DNA of 64,000 nucleotides from JAMXLO01 sp963819855 (GTDB lineage: Bacteria > Pseudomonadota > Alphaproteobacteria > Acetobacterales > Acetobacteraceae). This document shows, in pieces, positions 7,763 through 17,608 of the stretch. A program made the translations under genes and the position numbers. The stretch is from the NCBI GenBank assembly GCA_963819855.1, contig CAWFYC010000023.1, forward strand, positions 310,001 to 374,000, given 5' to 3'. Positions within the stretch are counted from its first letter, which is position 1. Each line of letters begins with the position of its first letter. Below the pieces are notes generated by a model that saw only the letters and a program-made list of their open reading frames with translations, made no database searches and had not been told where the DNA came from.

Positions 7763-9757
7763 GTGAACCCACCCATCGCTCCACCCAAATCCCGCACCCG
7801 CCCGGCAAACCCTCGCCTGCCGGAGACCGCCATCGTCGTCGTCACCGGCACCGACCCGGATGGCGACGCCATCGCCCGGCCGGCCGATTGGGACGCCGCC
7901 GACGGCCCGCCGCCGGTCATCTTCATGGCGGCCGAACCGCGCGGCCAGCCGGCGCTGGCACCCGGCGAACGCGTGCTGGCCCGCCTGAAGCCGCGCGGTC
8001 CGGGCCGCTACGAAGGCCGCACCATCCGCCGGCTGGCCGAGACGCCAGGCCGCGTCCTCGGCGTCTACCGGGACGGGCGCATCATCCCCACCGATCGCCG
8101 CGCCAAGGCGGAATGGATGGTGCCGCCCGGCGCAGGACGGCGGCGCCGAACCGGACGAGATCGTGCTCGCCGAACCGCTGCCGCACCACCGGCTCGGCCT
8201 GAAGCCCGCCCGCATCATCGAGCGGCTCGGCGCCATGGGCGATGCCCGATCGGTCAGCCTGATCGTCATCCACACCCACGACATCCCGCAGGAATTTCCC
8301 GCCGCCGCGCTGGACGAGGCCGAGCGCGCCCGCGCGACACCGCTCGGCCGGCGCACCGACCTGCGCGACATCCCGCTGGTCACCATCGACGGCGAGGACG
8401 CGCGCGACTTCGACGATGCGGTGTTCGCCGAACCCGACGGGTCGCGGCTTTCGCCTGATCGTCGCCATCGCCGATGTCGCGCACTATGTCCGCCCCGGAT
8501 CGCCGCTCGACCATCGCGGCGCGCACCCGCGGCAACAGCGTCTATTTCCCCGACCGCGTCGTGCCGATGCTGCCGGAGGCACTGTCCAACGGCTGGTGCA
8601 GCCTGCGCCCGGACGAGGATCGCGGCTGCCTGTTCGTCGAACTCCACATCGACGCCAACGGCCGCAAGACCACGCATCGCTTCGGCCGCGGCCTGATGCG
8701 CAGCGCGGCACGCCTCACCTACGAAGGCGTGCAGCGAGCGCACGATGCGGGCGATGCCACGCACGCGCATCTGTACGCGGCGTTCCGCGCCTTGCTCGCC
8801 GCCCGCACCGCGCGCGGCACGCTCGACCTCGACCTGCCGGAACGCCGCGTGGTGCTCGACGACGCCGGCATCGTGCGCAGCGTCGCGCCGCGGCCGCGTC
8901 TCGACAGCCATCGGCTGATCGAGGAGTTCATGGTGCTCGCCAACGTCGCCGCCGCCGAGGAACTGGAGCGCCTGCACCAGCCGGTGATGTATCGCATCCA
9001 CGCCCCGCCGTCGGACGACAAGCTCGCATCGTTGCGCGACTTCCTGCACGGGCTCGGCATCTCGCTGCCGCCCGGCGATCAGGTGCATCCGCGCGATCTC
9101 GACCGCGTGCTGCGCCGCGTCGCCGGCACGCCGGAAGCGCCGCTGGTCAACGAGGTGATGCTGCGCTGCCAGTCGCAGGCGGAATACAGCCCCGACAACA
9201 TCGGTCATTTCGGCCTCGCGTTGCCGCGCTATGCCCATTTCACCAGTCCGATCCGCCGCTACGCCGACCTGCTGGTGCATCGCGCGCTGATCCGCGGCCT
9301 GAAACTTGGCGACGGCGCGCTTGCGCCAGATGAGGCCGCGCGCTTCCCCGACACTGCGTTGCACATCACCGCCACCGAACGCCGCGCCCAACTGGCCGAA
9401 CGCGACGCCATCGACCGTTACCTTGCTGCATACATGGCGGACAAAGTTGGCGCGAATTTCGCTGCACGAATTTCCGGTGTGACGCGGTTCGGACTTTTCG
9501 TCACAGTCGCGGATAGCGGCGCGAGCGGTCTCGTGCCGGTGCGCTCGCTGCCGGACGATTTCTGGCAGCACGATGAACGGGAGCAAACGCTGACCGGACG
9601 TCGGACCCGCCTGGCATTTCGTCTGGCGCAGGAGGTTGAGGTGCGGCTTGCGGAAGCAAGCCCTGTCACCGGCGGCCTGGTATTCCACATCCTGCAGGGC
9701 GCACCCGATCGGCGTCGCGACCGGCAGCGCAAGGGGGAGCGAGTCAGAACCAGGTGA
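7763..9757 (+). pseudogene. rnr: Ribonuclease R, 5'-truncated and with three frame breaks
   Basis: Encodes most of an RNase R/VacB exoribonuclease. Read across frames it gives the cold-shock region (VTGTDPDGDAIARP), the catalytic Asp cluster TIDGEDARDFDDAV, RGNSVYFPDRVVPMLPE and a C-terminal S1 domain. The frame moves by one base near 8131, near 8440 and near 8511-8525; each break is one extra base, and together they return to the first frame, but a TGA at 8456 blocks direct read-through. The usual N-terminal helix-turn-helix of about 70 residues is absent, and only 178 nt separate this start from the opposite gene. The longest intact part is 8474-9757. It may be a true pseudogene or the product of sequence errors plus a real 5' loss. 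Confidence 0.85.
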
Positions 9758-11313
9758 TCCGCGTCGGCGCCCTGTTGGTCCTGCTGTTCATCGTACCCGC
9801 GCACGCTCAGATCGTCGCTGCCCCATCTGGCTTCGACCCGCATCTCATCACCAACGTCTATGCCACCGCGCTCGCCTTCATGGCACCGCGCACGTTGGAG
9901 CCTGTCGCGGTTTCGCAACTCACGGTGTGGGGACTGCGTGGACTGACCGCGCTGGATCCCGAGCTGACGACCGAACTGCGCGATGGCACGCTGCGCCTCG
10001 CGTCCCGGGAGCGTGAGCTCGCTGCACTGCCGCAGCCCGCCGAGGGCGATGTCAGCGGCTGGGCTGGCGCCGCCACCGACCTTGCGCTGACCGCGGCGGG
10101 CACGTCCGTGCCGGTGCGCCGGGCCGGAACGCAAGGCGTGGTACAGAGCTTCTTCGACGAGCTGTTCAACCATCTCGATCCGTATTCCCGCTATGTGCCG
10201 CCGCGCGATGCCGGTGAGGATCGCGAGCGCCGCGTCGGTCAGGCCGGCGCGGGGCTGCACGTCGCCCGGCGCGGATCGGTCATTGTGGTGGTTGAGGCCA
10301 TCGCCGACGGGCCGGGTGCGCTCGCCGGAATCCGGCCGGGCGACACGATCGTGTCGGTGGATGGCCAGTCGACCCGCGGTAAGGATCCCGCTACCGTGAT
10401 GGGCTGGATCGCGGGACCGGAAGAGACCGGATTCACGGTCGTCTGGCGTGGTCGCGACGGACATCCGCGCTCGGCTGACCTGGAGCGCGCCGTGGTGCCG
10501 CCGGAGACGGTCTTCGCACAGCGCTCCGGCGACGTGCTGGTGATCCAGGTGACCGCCTTCAACCGCAGCACCGACAGCCACCTCGCACAGGCAATCGATC
10601 AGGGATTGGCTGGCCCTCACCCGCCCGAGGGCATCGTGCTCGACCTGCGCGGCAATCGCGGCGGGCTGTTGCGGCAGGCGGTCACCGCAGCCGACACGTT
10701 GCTGCCGGCCGGCGTCGTGGCGATCACCGCCGGACGCGATCCCGACGCGACGCGGGTCTGGCGCTCGAACTCTGGTGAGCTCGCGGCCGATGTCCCGGTC
10801 GTCGTCATGGTGGACGGTCGCTCCGCCAGCGCCGCGGAGATCCTGGCCGCGGCACTGGCAGACCGCGGTCGTGGCGTGGTGATCGGCAGCTCGACGCTCG
10901 GCAAGGGGCTGGTGCAGACAATCGCGCCGCTGCCGGACGGCGGGGAGCTGTTCGTCACCTGGAGCCGTGTGCTGGCGCCGAGAGGGTGGCCGATCCAGGG
11001 TCTCGGCGTGCTGCCGCAGGTTTGCACCAGCCTCGGGCAGGATACGCTGAGCTGGCAGCTTGCGGCATTGGCACAGGGGCAGCAGACGATGGCGAAGGCG
11101 CTGGAAACCCACCGCGCCGCCAGGGCACCGCTTCAGCCGGCGCAGATCCTGGCAATCCGCAATGCCTGTCCTGCCGCCGAGGGTCGCGAGGCGGACCTCG
11201 ACACGGCGCGGCTGTTGATCCACGACCCCGCTGCCTACGCCGCCGCGCTGCTGCCGCCGTTCGGGAGCAGCGGCCAGGTTTCAACCGTCAACACGCAGGC
11301 CACCACACGCTGA
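9754..11313 (+). CDS. S41-family carboxyl-terminal processing protease (CtpA-like)
   Basis: 519 aa with GTG start overlapping the rnr stop (GTGA). Residues 1-18 form a signal peptide ending AHA, so it acts in the periplasm. A PDZ domain occupies roughly 155-235 (GALAGIRPGDTIVSVDG). The S41 catalytic region shows LDLRGNRGG near 292, the Ser-containing GRSASAAEIL (Ser357/Ser359) and the general-base Lys384 in STLGKG. These proteases trim the C-termini of exported proteins. The N-terminal 120 residues are not recognised and the C-terminal 100 residues carry two cysteines. Position between rnr and rpmG is conserved in relatives. Confidence 0.9.
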   Translation: MIRVGALLVLLFIVPAHAQIVAAPSGFDPHLITNVYATALAFMAPRTLEPVAVSQLTVWGLRGLTALDPELTTELRDGTLRLASRERELAALPQPAEGDVSGWAGAATDLALTAAGTSVPVRRAGTQGVVQSFFDELFNHLDPYSRYVPPRDAGEDRERRVGQAGAGLHVARRGSVIVVVEAIADGPGALAGIRPGDTIVSVDGQSTRGKDPATVMGWIAGPEETGFTVVWRGRDGHPRSADLERAVVPPETVFAQRSGDVLVIQVTAFNRSTDSHLAQAIDQGLAGPHPPEGIVLDLRGNRGGLLRQAVTAADTLLPAGVVAITAGRDPDATRVWRSNSGELAADVPVVVMVDGRSASAAEILAAALADRGRGVVIGSSTLGKGLVQTIAPLPDGGELFVTWSRVLAPRGWPIQGLGVLPQVCTSLGQDTLSWQLAALAQGQQTMAKALETHRAARAPLQPAQILAIRNACPAAEGREADLDTARLLIHDPAAYAAALLPPFGSSGQVSTVNTQATTR

Positions 11314-11373
11314 TCCGGTGCTTGACCGCGAGCCGATGGAACCGCATGTTCTGCTGATCGTGAGGACCTAGCC

Positions 11374-11541
11374 ATGGCGAAGACCAACACCATCCAGATC
11401 AAGCTCGTCTCCAGCGCCGACACGGGCTTCTTCTACGTTACCAAGAAGAATGCGCGCACCCAGACCGGCAAGCTGGAGCTGAAGAAGTACGATCCGGTCG
11501 TGCGCAAGCACGTGCCGTTCCGGGAAGCCAAGATCAGGTAG
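11374..11541 (+). CDS. rpmG: 50S ribosomal protein L33
   Basis: 55 aa, MAKTNTIQIKLVSSADTGFF at the start and PFREAKIR at the end. It is the zinc-free form of L33: the CxxC pairs of the zinc-binding form are absent, as usual in alphaproteobacteria. A GAGG ribosome-binding site lies about nine bases before the ATG. It is a structural component of the large ribosomal subunit. The gene is intact although both neighbours, rnr two genes upstream and pleD on the other strand, have broken frames. Confidence 0.96.
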   Translation: MAKTNTIQIKLVSSADTGFFYVTKKNARTQTGKLELKKYDPVVRKHVPFREAKIR

Positions 11542-11547
11542 GCTGGG

Positions 11548-12923
11548 CTAACCCGAGGGCGCTGCGGCGGCGATCTCGATCCGATTGCGCCCCGCCCGCT
11601 TGGCCTCGTAGAGCGCGACGTCGGCGGCATGCAGCAGCGCTTCCGGGGTACCGGGAGCCTGCGCCGCTGCAGGCGACGCCGATGCTGATAGTCAGCCGAG
11701 AGCGGCTTCCGGAAGCCCATGTAAAGGACGCGCCTTCGACCGCCGAGCGCAGCCGCTCGGCCGCGAGCGAGGCGTCATCGACGCCGGTACCCGGCATCAC
11801 CACGACGAACTCCTCGCCGCCGTAGCGAGCGAGCGAATCGAACACCCGCGTGTTGCCCCGCAGCACATCGGCGATGGCGCGCAGCACCTTGTCTCCTGTG
11901 ACGTGGCCATACTCGTCATTGACGGATTTGAAGTGATCGACGTCGATCATCAGCACGGCGAGTTCGCGGTTCTGCCCGCTCTCCAGCAGGCCGTGCAGAT
12001 GGCGCATCAGGTAGCGCTGGTTGTACAGCCCGGTCAGCGGATCGATCAGCGCCATCTCGAGCGCCGTGCCGAAGTCGGTGCGCAGCCGGTCCTGATAGAC
12101 CTTTGCGTCGGATCTGGTTGCGTGCCCGGGCGCGCAGCTCGTTCTCGTCGAGCGGCAGCACCAGCCAGTCGTTCGCACCGAGATCGAAGCCGCGCAGGAT
12201 GCTGTCGCGCTCCTCCGGTTCGGCGATCAACAGCATCGGGACCTCATGGGTCGCGTCGGCGGCGCGCAGGGACGCGGCGAGCTTCAGCGGATCCTCCTCG
12301 ATCAGCGACAGGCTCAGCACGATCAGGTCGAACGGGATGGCCACCGAAAGCTCCATCGCCTCGGCACTGGTACGGGCACGGCCGGCCACGATGCCGTCCC
12401 GCGCCAGCGCCTCCTGGATGGTCTGGGCGCCGAGGTCCCAGTCATCGACCACCAATGCTCGCGCTCCGGCGACCGATGGGGGTGCCACGCTCTCGTTGGT
12501 CAGGCCGAGCGCACGGGCGGTCTCGCCGCGCGCGCGCCATTCGTCGAGCAGCCGCTTGAGCCGGACCAGACTTCGCACCCTGGCCATCAGCGTCTCGTAC
12601 TCGACCGGTTTGGTCAGAAAGTCATCGGCGCCCGACTCCAGTCCGCGCAGCCGTTCGGCGGGTTCGCCAAGTGCGGTGATCATGACCACGGGAATGTGCA
12701 ACGTCGTGGGGTCGTTCTTCAGCCGGCGGCAACATTCGAAACCGTCCATTCCCGGCATCATGACGTCGAGCAGGATGAGATCCGGCTGCCAATCGTGCGC
12801 CATGCTGAGCGCCTCGAACCCATCCTTGGCACTGGCGACCTGAAAATACTCGGCCGAAAGCTTGGCTTCCAGCAGGCGGGTGTTCGCCGGCACATCGTCG
12901 ACAATCAGGATCCTGGCGGTCAT
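11548..12923 (-). pseudogene. pleD: PleD-type diguanylate cyclase response regulator, two frame breaks
   Basis: Reads as REC1 (VDDVPANTRLLE; phosphoacceptor Asp in LILLDVMMPGMDG), REC2 (VVDDWDLGAQTIQ, with LSLSL where the acceptor Asp would be, so an adaptor domain) and a GGDEF domain (ARYGGEEF) with an RxxD inhibitory site five residues before it. PleD makes cyclic di-GMP on phosphorylation. The frame breaks near 12100, between REC2 and GGDEF, and near 11650, just before the PEALLHAADVALYEAKRAGR segment; each is one extra base in a short homopolymer (GG, CCCC). Correcting both gives a full-length protein ending at 11548. All domain residues are conserved, which favours sequence error over decay. 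Confidence 0.85.
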
Positions 12924-13123
12924 CGCTGGCGGGTTCGCCCTCACTGCGCGCTTGTGGCGTCAATGGCCACTGAAGATAGCAGATCAGTTTAACCAACAGT
13001 TGCACGCTGAGGAAGCTAGCCAACCGCTGAGCAACCCGGCAAGCGCCACTACCGCTGACTGATGGCTTTCTGTAAACCTCGCTGCGAAACTCAAGTAGAA
13101 GATGAAGTAAAAGTGTCAAATCT

Positions 13124-13747
13124 ATGACAAATACCATGAGTGCAGGCAGTGACGGCGTAGCGACACCGGATCAACGCGTCAGGCGTGGCGTCGCCAACCC
13201 AGCATTGTTCTTTCGCCGTTGGCTGGTGAATCCGCTGCAGATGGGCTCGGTTATCCCATCTTCGGCCGCGCTTTGCCGGCGGATCGTGCGCCATACGAGG
13301 CGTGCCGCGGACGAGGCTGTACTGGAGTTGGGGGCGGGGACCGGGGTGGTCTCGCGGGCGCTGCTCGATGGTGGTGTGCCACCGGAACGGCTGATCGTGG
13401 TCGAGATAGTGCCGGAGATGGCAAATCACCTGCGCGACGTGCTGCCGGGAGTCCTGGTGATCGAGGGCGACGCGCGTGAACTGCCCAACCTGCTGGCGCG
13501 GCACTGGCATGGCCGGATCGGCAGCGTGGTCTGCGGCATTCCGCTCGTGTTGCTGCCGTTGGCCGAGCAGCGGCGGTTCATCACCGCTATCGAGGCGGTG
13601 GCTCCCGGTCGCGGCTTCCTTCACTACAGCTACTGCCCCACCTCGCCGCTGCCGTGGCGCAAGCATGCCCTGGTGCCGCGTCGGGAGGCCTGGACACCGC
13701 TCAACTTCCCGCCAGCGAGCGTGTGGCGCTACATTCCCGGTTCGTAG
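13124..13747 (+). CDS. Phospholipid N-methyltransferase, PmtA-like
   Basis: 207 aa class I SAM-dependent methyltransferase. Motif I is VLELGAGTGVVSRALL (near 66-80), followed by VVEIVPEMANHL and an acidic VIEGDAREL block. The N-terminal FFRRWLVNPLQMGSVIPSS and the overall length fit the rhizobial PmtA group, which methylates phosphatidylethanolamine towards phosphatidylcholine at the inner membrane face. In some alphaproteobacteria close relatives are rRNA or lysine-type methyltransferases, so substrate is inferred. It is divergent from pleD, separated by 200 nt that carry no recognised gene. Confidence 0.8.
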   Translation: MTNTMSAGSDGVATPDQRVRRGVANPALFFRRWLVNPLQMGSVIPSSAALCRRIVRHTRRAADEAVLELGAGTGVVSRALLDGGVPPERLIVVEIVPEMANHLRDVLPGVLVIEGDARELPNLLARHWHGRIGSVVCGIPLVLLPLAEQRRFITAIEAVAPGRGFLHYSYCPTSPLPWRKHALVPRREAWTPLNFPPASVWRYIPGS

Positions 13748-13788
13748 TGGACGGGTGATCGGTGCCCGATTGGTGTTACTGACCCCGA

Positions 13789-14649
13789 ATGCCTCGCTTC
13801 GCGCCGTTTGGCTTTGTTCTGCTATGGGCCTCCTCGTTCATTGCGTCTCGGGTGGGGCTGCGATTTCTATCGCCGCTGCTGTTCGTGACGGTGCGGCTGA
13901 TGCTTGCCGCCACCGTCCTGGTGGTTGTGATGGCGGCGCTGCGACGGCCATGGCACCCGCTGGCGGGGCGGTGGCGACACCTGGCGGTGGCCGGCGTGTT
14001 GACCAACAGCGTGCTGCTGCTGACCGCCCATTACGCCATGGTGCACGTCGGCGCCGCACAGATCGCCCTGGTCCAGACCCTCAACCCGCTGCTCACGGCA
14101 CTGCTGGCCTGGCCGTTGCTGGGCGAACGTCTGCGGTTGCTGCAATGGCTGGGGCTGTTCCTGGGCGCCGCCGGCGTCGTCCTGGTCGTCGGCCTGGCGG
14201 CGATGCGGAGCCCGGTCGAGGTGGACGGCCTGTTGTTGACCGCCGGCGGCGTGGTTGGGCTGTGCGCCGGCACTCTGTATTTCGGACGCTTTTGCCGCGG
14301 CGTGCCGATCCTGGAGGGGACGACGGTCCAACTGCTGTCAGCAGCGGCAGCCTGTGCCGTGGCGACCGCGGCACTTGAGACCCCGCACGCGGAGTGGGTG
14401 TGGCCGGCGCTCGCTGCCGTCGTATGGAACGCCGGGGCGGTGTCGCTGGGCGGTATGGGGCTCTATTACCTGATGCTGGCGCATGGCACCGCGGCGCGCG
14501 CCACGGCGAACTTCTATCTGGTACCTGGCACGGCGGCACTGCTGGCCTGGGCGCTGTTGGGCGAACGCCTGTCGCCGCTGACGGTGACGGGACTGGTCGT
14601 ATCGTCGCTGGGATGCTGGCTGGTGCGTCGCCGAGAGCGTGCGCTGTGA
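13789..14649 (+). CDS. DMT-superfamily permease with two EamA domains
   Basis: 286 aa with about ten hydrophobic segments arranged as two EamA repeats (roughly 1-135 and 145-280). Typical landmarks are LLWASSFIASRVGL at the start, TAHYAMVHVGAAQIALVQ.LNPL in repeat 1 and GTAALLAWALLGERLSPLTVTG in repeat 2. Members export metabolites or amino acids through the inner membrane; the substrate cannot be told from sequence. It follows the methyltransferase after 41 nt and may be co-transcribed. It converges with the glutathione transferase gene, whose end is 16 nt away. Confidence 0.88.
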   Translation: MPRFAPFGFVLLWASSFIASRVGLRFLSPLLFVTVRLMLAATVLVVVMAALRRPWHPLAGRWRHLAVAGVLTNSVLLLTAHYAMVHVGAAQIALVQTLNPLLTALLAWPLLGERLRLLQWLGLFLGAAGVVLVVGLAAMRSPVEVDGLLLTAGGVVGLCAGTLYFGRFCRGVPILEGTTVQLLSAAAACAVATAALETPHAEWVWPALAAVVWNAGAVSLGGMGLYYLMLAHGTAARATANFYLVPGTAALLAWALLGERLSPLTVTGLVVSSLGCWLVRRRERAL

Positions 14650-14665
14650 CGGCGGACCGCCAGCT

Positions 14666-15364
14666 TCACCGCACAGCGAACTGGGTCTTGCCGAACATGA
14701 CCTCCCGTTCGGCGTCGCTCATCTGCCCCTTGCGCTTCTTGTCCGCCAGCACCGCCACGCCGCGCTGCACCGCCGGCCTCTCGGCTATCGCATCGTGCCA
14801 GCGCTTCACGTTCGGATACTCGTTCAGCTTGACGTTGCGCAGATCGGGATTGCGGATCCAGGGAAAGGTGATGATGTCGGCCATGCTGTATTCGTCGCCG
14901 GCGAGCCAAGCCGCCTCGGCCAGACGCTTATCCAGCACACGGTGCAGCCGTGCCACCTCGTTGGTGTAGCGCTCGATCGCGTAAGGGATCTTCTCGACCG
15001 CGTAGTTGGCGAAGTGGTTGTACTGGCCGAACATCGGGCCGATGCCGCCCATCTGGAACATCATCCACTCCAGGCACTTGTAGCGGCCTACCGGATCCTG
15101 CGGGATCAGCTTTCCGCCGGTCTTCTCGGACAGGTAGATCATGATCGCGGCCGACTCGAACAGCGCGAGCGGCTTGCCGCCGGGGCCGTCGGGATCGACG
15201 ATCGCCGGGATGCGGTGGTTCGGCGTGATCGCCAGGAATTGCGACTTGAACTGGTCGCCCTTGCCGATGTTGATCGGGATCACCTTGTAGGGCAGCCCGA
15301 GTTCCTCCAGCGCGATGTGCACCTTGTGGCCGTTCGGCGTCGGCCAGGTCCAGACTTCGATCAT
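14666..15364 (-). CDS. Glutathione S-transferase family protein (YghU/YfcG-like)
   Basis: 232 aa. The ATG at 15364 has an AGGAGG-type ribosome-binding site; the frame further upstream is rejected as unrelated. N-terminal thioredoxin-fold half (1-90) with TWPTPNGHKVHIALEELGLP and the glutathione-contact ESAAIMIYL; C-terminal helical half (95-210) with WLAGDEYSMADI. The TPNG opening and long linker resemble the nu-class disulfide-bond oxidoreductases YghU and YfcG of E. coli. Likely a cytosolic thiol oxidoreductase or detoxifying enzyme. It appears to be a single-gene unit. Confidence 0.9.
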   Translation of the reverse strand: MIEVWTWPTPNGHKVHIALEELGLPYKVIPINIGKGDQFKSQFLAITPNHRIPAIVDPDGPGGKPLALFESAAIMIYLSEKTGGKLIPQDPVGRYKCLEWMMFQMGGIGPMFGQYNHFANYAVEKIPYAIERYTNEVARLHRVLDKRLAEAAWLAGDEYSMADIITFPWIRNPDLRNVKLNEYPNVKRWHDAIAERPAVQRGVAVLADKKRKGQMSDAEREVMFGKTQFAVR

Positions 15365-15530
15365 TGGTTCCTCCCAGATGCCTGCTGCGAGGACGATAAG
15401 CGTAACTGCGTTCGTCGGGCCAGGGGTGCTGGTTGCGCGGGGAAGGCCGTGCCCCGATGGATGTCCGCAAGCGGGACGGGAAAGTCGGTCCGCCGACAGC
15501 TTCGCGCAACGACCGACCACTGCCGCGCAA

Positions 15531-15854
15531 TCAGGGGATGAAGCGTCGCAGCCCGTCCTTCAATAAGACATTGCTGAAATTTATCAGCAGGGCGACCTTG
15601 CAGCCACTCAGTCGGAGGTACGTGAGCGTCTGTGCTTCGTGCACGGGCAGGATGCGCTCAACGGACTTCAGTTCGAGGAGCGCAGTTCGCGCTACGATGA
15701 TGTCTGCAACATAGCCGCAATTCAGGCGAGTATTTTCGTAGATGACCGCGAGTGGGACCTCGGCTTGGAATTCGAGATTATCGTGCTTGAGTTCCCAGCA
15801 TAGGCAATGGTTGTAGACAAACTCGAGCAGACCGGGGCCGAGGGTGCGGTGCAC
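15531..15854 (-). CDS. GxxExxY family protein
   Basis: 107 aa from a GTG at 15854. The eponymous motif is GLLEFVYNHCL, followed by VPLAVIYENTRLNCGYVADI and ELKSVERILPVHEAQTLTYL, all family hallmarks. The function of the family is unknown. The open frame continues upstream to about 15945 and adds LTDRIIRLAIKVHRTLG, which matches the family's usual N-terminus, but no ATG, GTG or TTG is available there; either the start is unusual or the 5' end is damaged. These genes often sit alone next to repeats, as here with CTCTGCG copies at 15993-16101. Confidence 0.8.
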   Translation of the reverse strand: MHRTLGPGLLEFVYNHCLCWELKHDNLEFQAEVPLAVIYENTRLNCGYVADIIVARTALLELKSVERILPVHEAQTLTYLRLSGCKVALLINFSNVLLKDGLRRFIP

Positions 15855-16210
15855 CTTGATGGCAAGGCGAATTATCCGGTCGGTCAGAGCGGGCGCCGGG
15901 CTCGGGAACGCGCATGGTCTGGATGTAGGATGAACGTGGTTGCTGAAGGATTAATGGCTCGGGTTTGGGGGCAGTAATCTGAGTTTTTAACACAGAGCTC
16001 GCAGAGAATAAATTCATGCGCTTCGCGCTTGGCGGTTGGCAGCGATAGCGCTTCATCGACCTCGGCTCTGCGAGCTCCGCGCGCGCTCTGCGGCCTCTGC
16101 GTTGGAATCGACTGTCGCGGTTCGCGCCGGCGATGCGAGGCCGCTCGGGGATCGCTGTCGCGATCGGCGTCTTGGCGTGTGGTTGGATCAACCGCGCCGG
16201 CCGCGCTCCA
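15855..16210. repeat. Non-coding interval with CTCYGCG repeats and a 14-bp inverted repeat
   Basis: No convincing gene. CTCYGCG occurs at 16066, 16075, 16086 and 16095 (spacing 9, 11, 9), and the reverse complement CGCAGAG at 16000. The stretches 15993-16006 and 16066-16079 form a 14-bp inverted repeat with one mismatch (CTCTGCGAGCTCTG against CTCTGCGAGCTCCG), 59 nt apart. The interval also contains the 5' extension of the GxxExxY frame (15855-15945). Confidence 0.6.
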
Positions 16211-17386
16211 TCACGCGTTTCCTGCCAGGTAGTCGATCGCTGCCTGCGCGCCGCCCGGCTTGTGTGGCACCCCTGCGACCCGCAGCCCCATTTCCACACC
16301 GCCCAGCGTGCCGATCAATTGCAGGTCGCCGAAGTCGCCGAGATGGCCGATGCGGAACACCCGGTCCTTCAGCATGCCGAGCCCGTTGCCCAGGCTCATG
16401 TTGTACTTCTCGAGGATGGCGGCGCGCAGCGCATCGGCGCTGGCGCCTTCCGGCACGCGCACCGCGGTCAGCGACGAGGAATAGTGCCGCGGATCGACGC
16501 ACTGCACTTCCAGTCCCCAGGTGCGCACCGCGCGACGCGTCGCCTCGGCGTGGCGGTCGTGGCGGGCGAACACGTTCGGCAGCCCTTCCTCCAGCAACAT
16601 CGCCACCGCCTCGTTGAGACCGAACAGCAGGTTGGTGCCGGGCGTGTACGGGAAGTAGCCGGTCTTGTTGGCCTCCAGCATCGGCCGCCAGTCCCAGTAG
16701 CTGCGAGGCAGGCGGGCGGTCTCGGTCGCCTTCAGCGCCTTGTCGCTGATCGCATTGAACGACAGGCCCGGCGGCAGCATCAGACCCTTCTGCGAGCCGG
16801 CCACCGTGACGTCGACCCCCCACTCGTCGTGCCGGTAGTCGATCGAGGCGAGCGAGGAGATCGTGTCGACCATCAGCAGTGCCGGGTGGTGCGCGGCGTC
16901 CATCGCGCGGCGAACCTCGTCGATGCGCGAGGTGCAGCCGGTCGAGGTCTCGTTGTGCACCACGCAGACCGCCTTGATGCGGTGCGCCTTGTCCTCGGCA
17001 AGCGCCGCCCCGATCGCCGCCACGTCGGCGCCACGTCGCCAGTCGGTGTCGATCAGGACCGGCTCGAGGCCGAGCCGCTGTGCCATCTCGTTCCACAGCG
17101 TAGCGAACCAGCCGGTCCGACACATCAGCACGGTGTCGCCGGGTGACAGGGTGTTGGTCAGCGCCGCCTCCCATGCGCCGGTGCCGGAGGCGGGGTAGAT
17201 CACGACCGGGCCGGCGGTCTGGAAGATCGCCCGCAGGTTGCCAAGGATCTCCAGGCCCAGCCGGCCGAAGGCGGGGCCGCGATGGTCGATCGTGGCGTTG
17301 TCGATTGCTCGCAGCACGCGGTCTGGCACGTTGGTAGGGCCCGGGATCTGCAGGAAGTGCCGGCCGGCGAGATGGGACTGGGACAT
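16211..17386 (-). CDS. sgaA: Serine-glyoxylate aminotransferase (class V PLP enzyme)
   Basis: 391 aa PLP-dependent enzyme that moves the amino group of serine to glyoxylate, giving hydroxypyruvate and glycine, as in the serine cycle and photorespiratory glycolate recycling. Landmarks: PGPTNVPDRVLRA at the start, SGTGAWEAALTN near residue 68, HNETSTG near 145, DTISSLASI, and the PLP lysine in GSQKGLMLPPGLSF near 198. The length is normal. No other serine-cycle gene is visible. The 222 nt upstream (17387-17608) separate it from the divergent methyltransferase and would hold both promoters. An alanine-glyoxylate aminotransferase is the close alternative. Confidence 0.88.
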   Translation of the reverse strand: MSQSHLAGRHFLQIPGPTNVPDRVLRAIDNATIDHRGPAFGRLGLEILGNLRAIFQTAGPVVIYPASGTGAWEAALTNTLSPGDTVLMCRTGWFATLWNEMAQRLGLEPVLIDTDWRRGADVAAIGAALAEDKAHRIKAVCVVHNETSTGCTSRIDEVRRAMDAAHHPALLMVDTISSLASIDYRHDEWGVDVTVAGSQKGLMLPPGLSFNAISDKALKATETARLPRSYWDWRPMLEANKTGYFPYTPGTNLLFGLNEAVAMLLEEGLPNVFARHDRHAEATRRAVRTWGLEVQCVDPRHYSSSLTAVRVPEGASADALRAAILEKYNMSLGNGLGMLKDRVFRIGHLGDFGDLQLIGTLGGVEMGLRVAGVPHKPGGAQAAIDYLAGNA

Positions 17387-17608
17387 GGCTTACTTCCCTG
17401 AGTAGGTCTAACCGTACGACGGCGTCGTGGGTGCTTGTAATCGAGCATATCCATTGGCGAGATGCGCGGCCATACCACGTGCTCCTTGACGCCACCCATG
17501 CAGTGCCGGCCGGTATCATTATCATTGCACCGTCCCGGGTTCGGGCAGTAACATAGTGGCGACGGCGCGGTTAGACGGGCGCGGGACACTCTGAGAACCA
17601 AGGCATGG

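Noticed and set aside
8120..8530. Programmed +1 frameshifting in rnr
   Set aside because: Three separate shifts without slippery context, plus breaks of the same sign in unrelated genes, make sequence error or decay far more likely.
7607..9688. Long minus-strand frame opposite rnr (693 codons)
   Set aside because: RNase R motifs on the plus strand are unmistakable even across the frame breaks; the opposite frame has no recognisable domain.
15993..16101. CRISPR array
   Set aside because: Units are only 7 nt, spacing is 9-11 nt and there are no spacers or cas genes.
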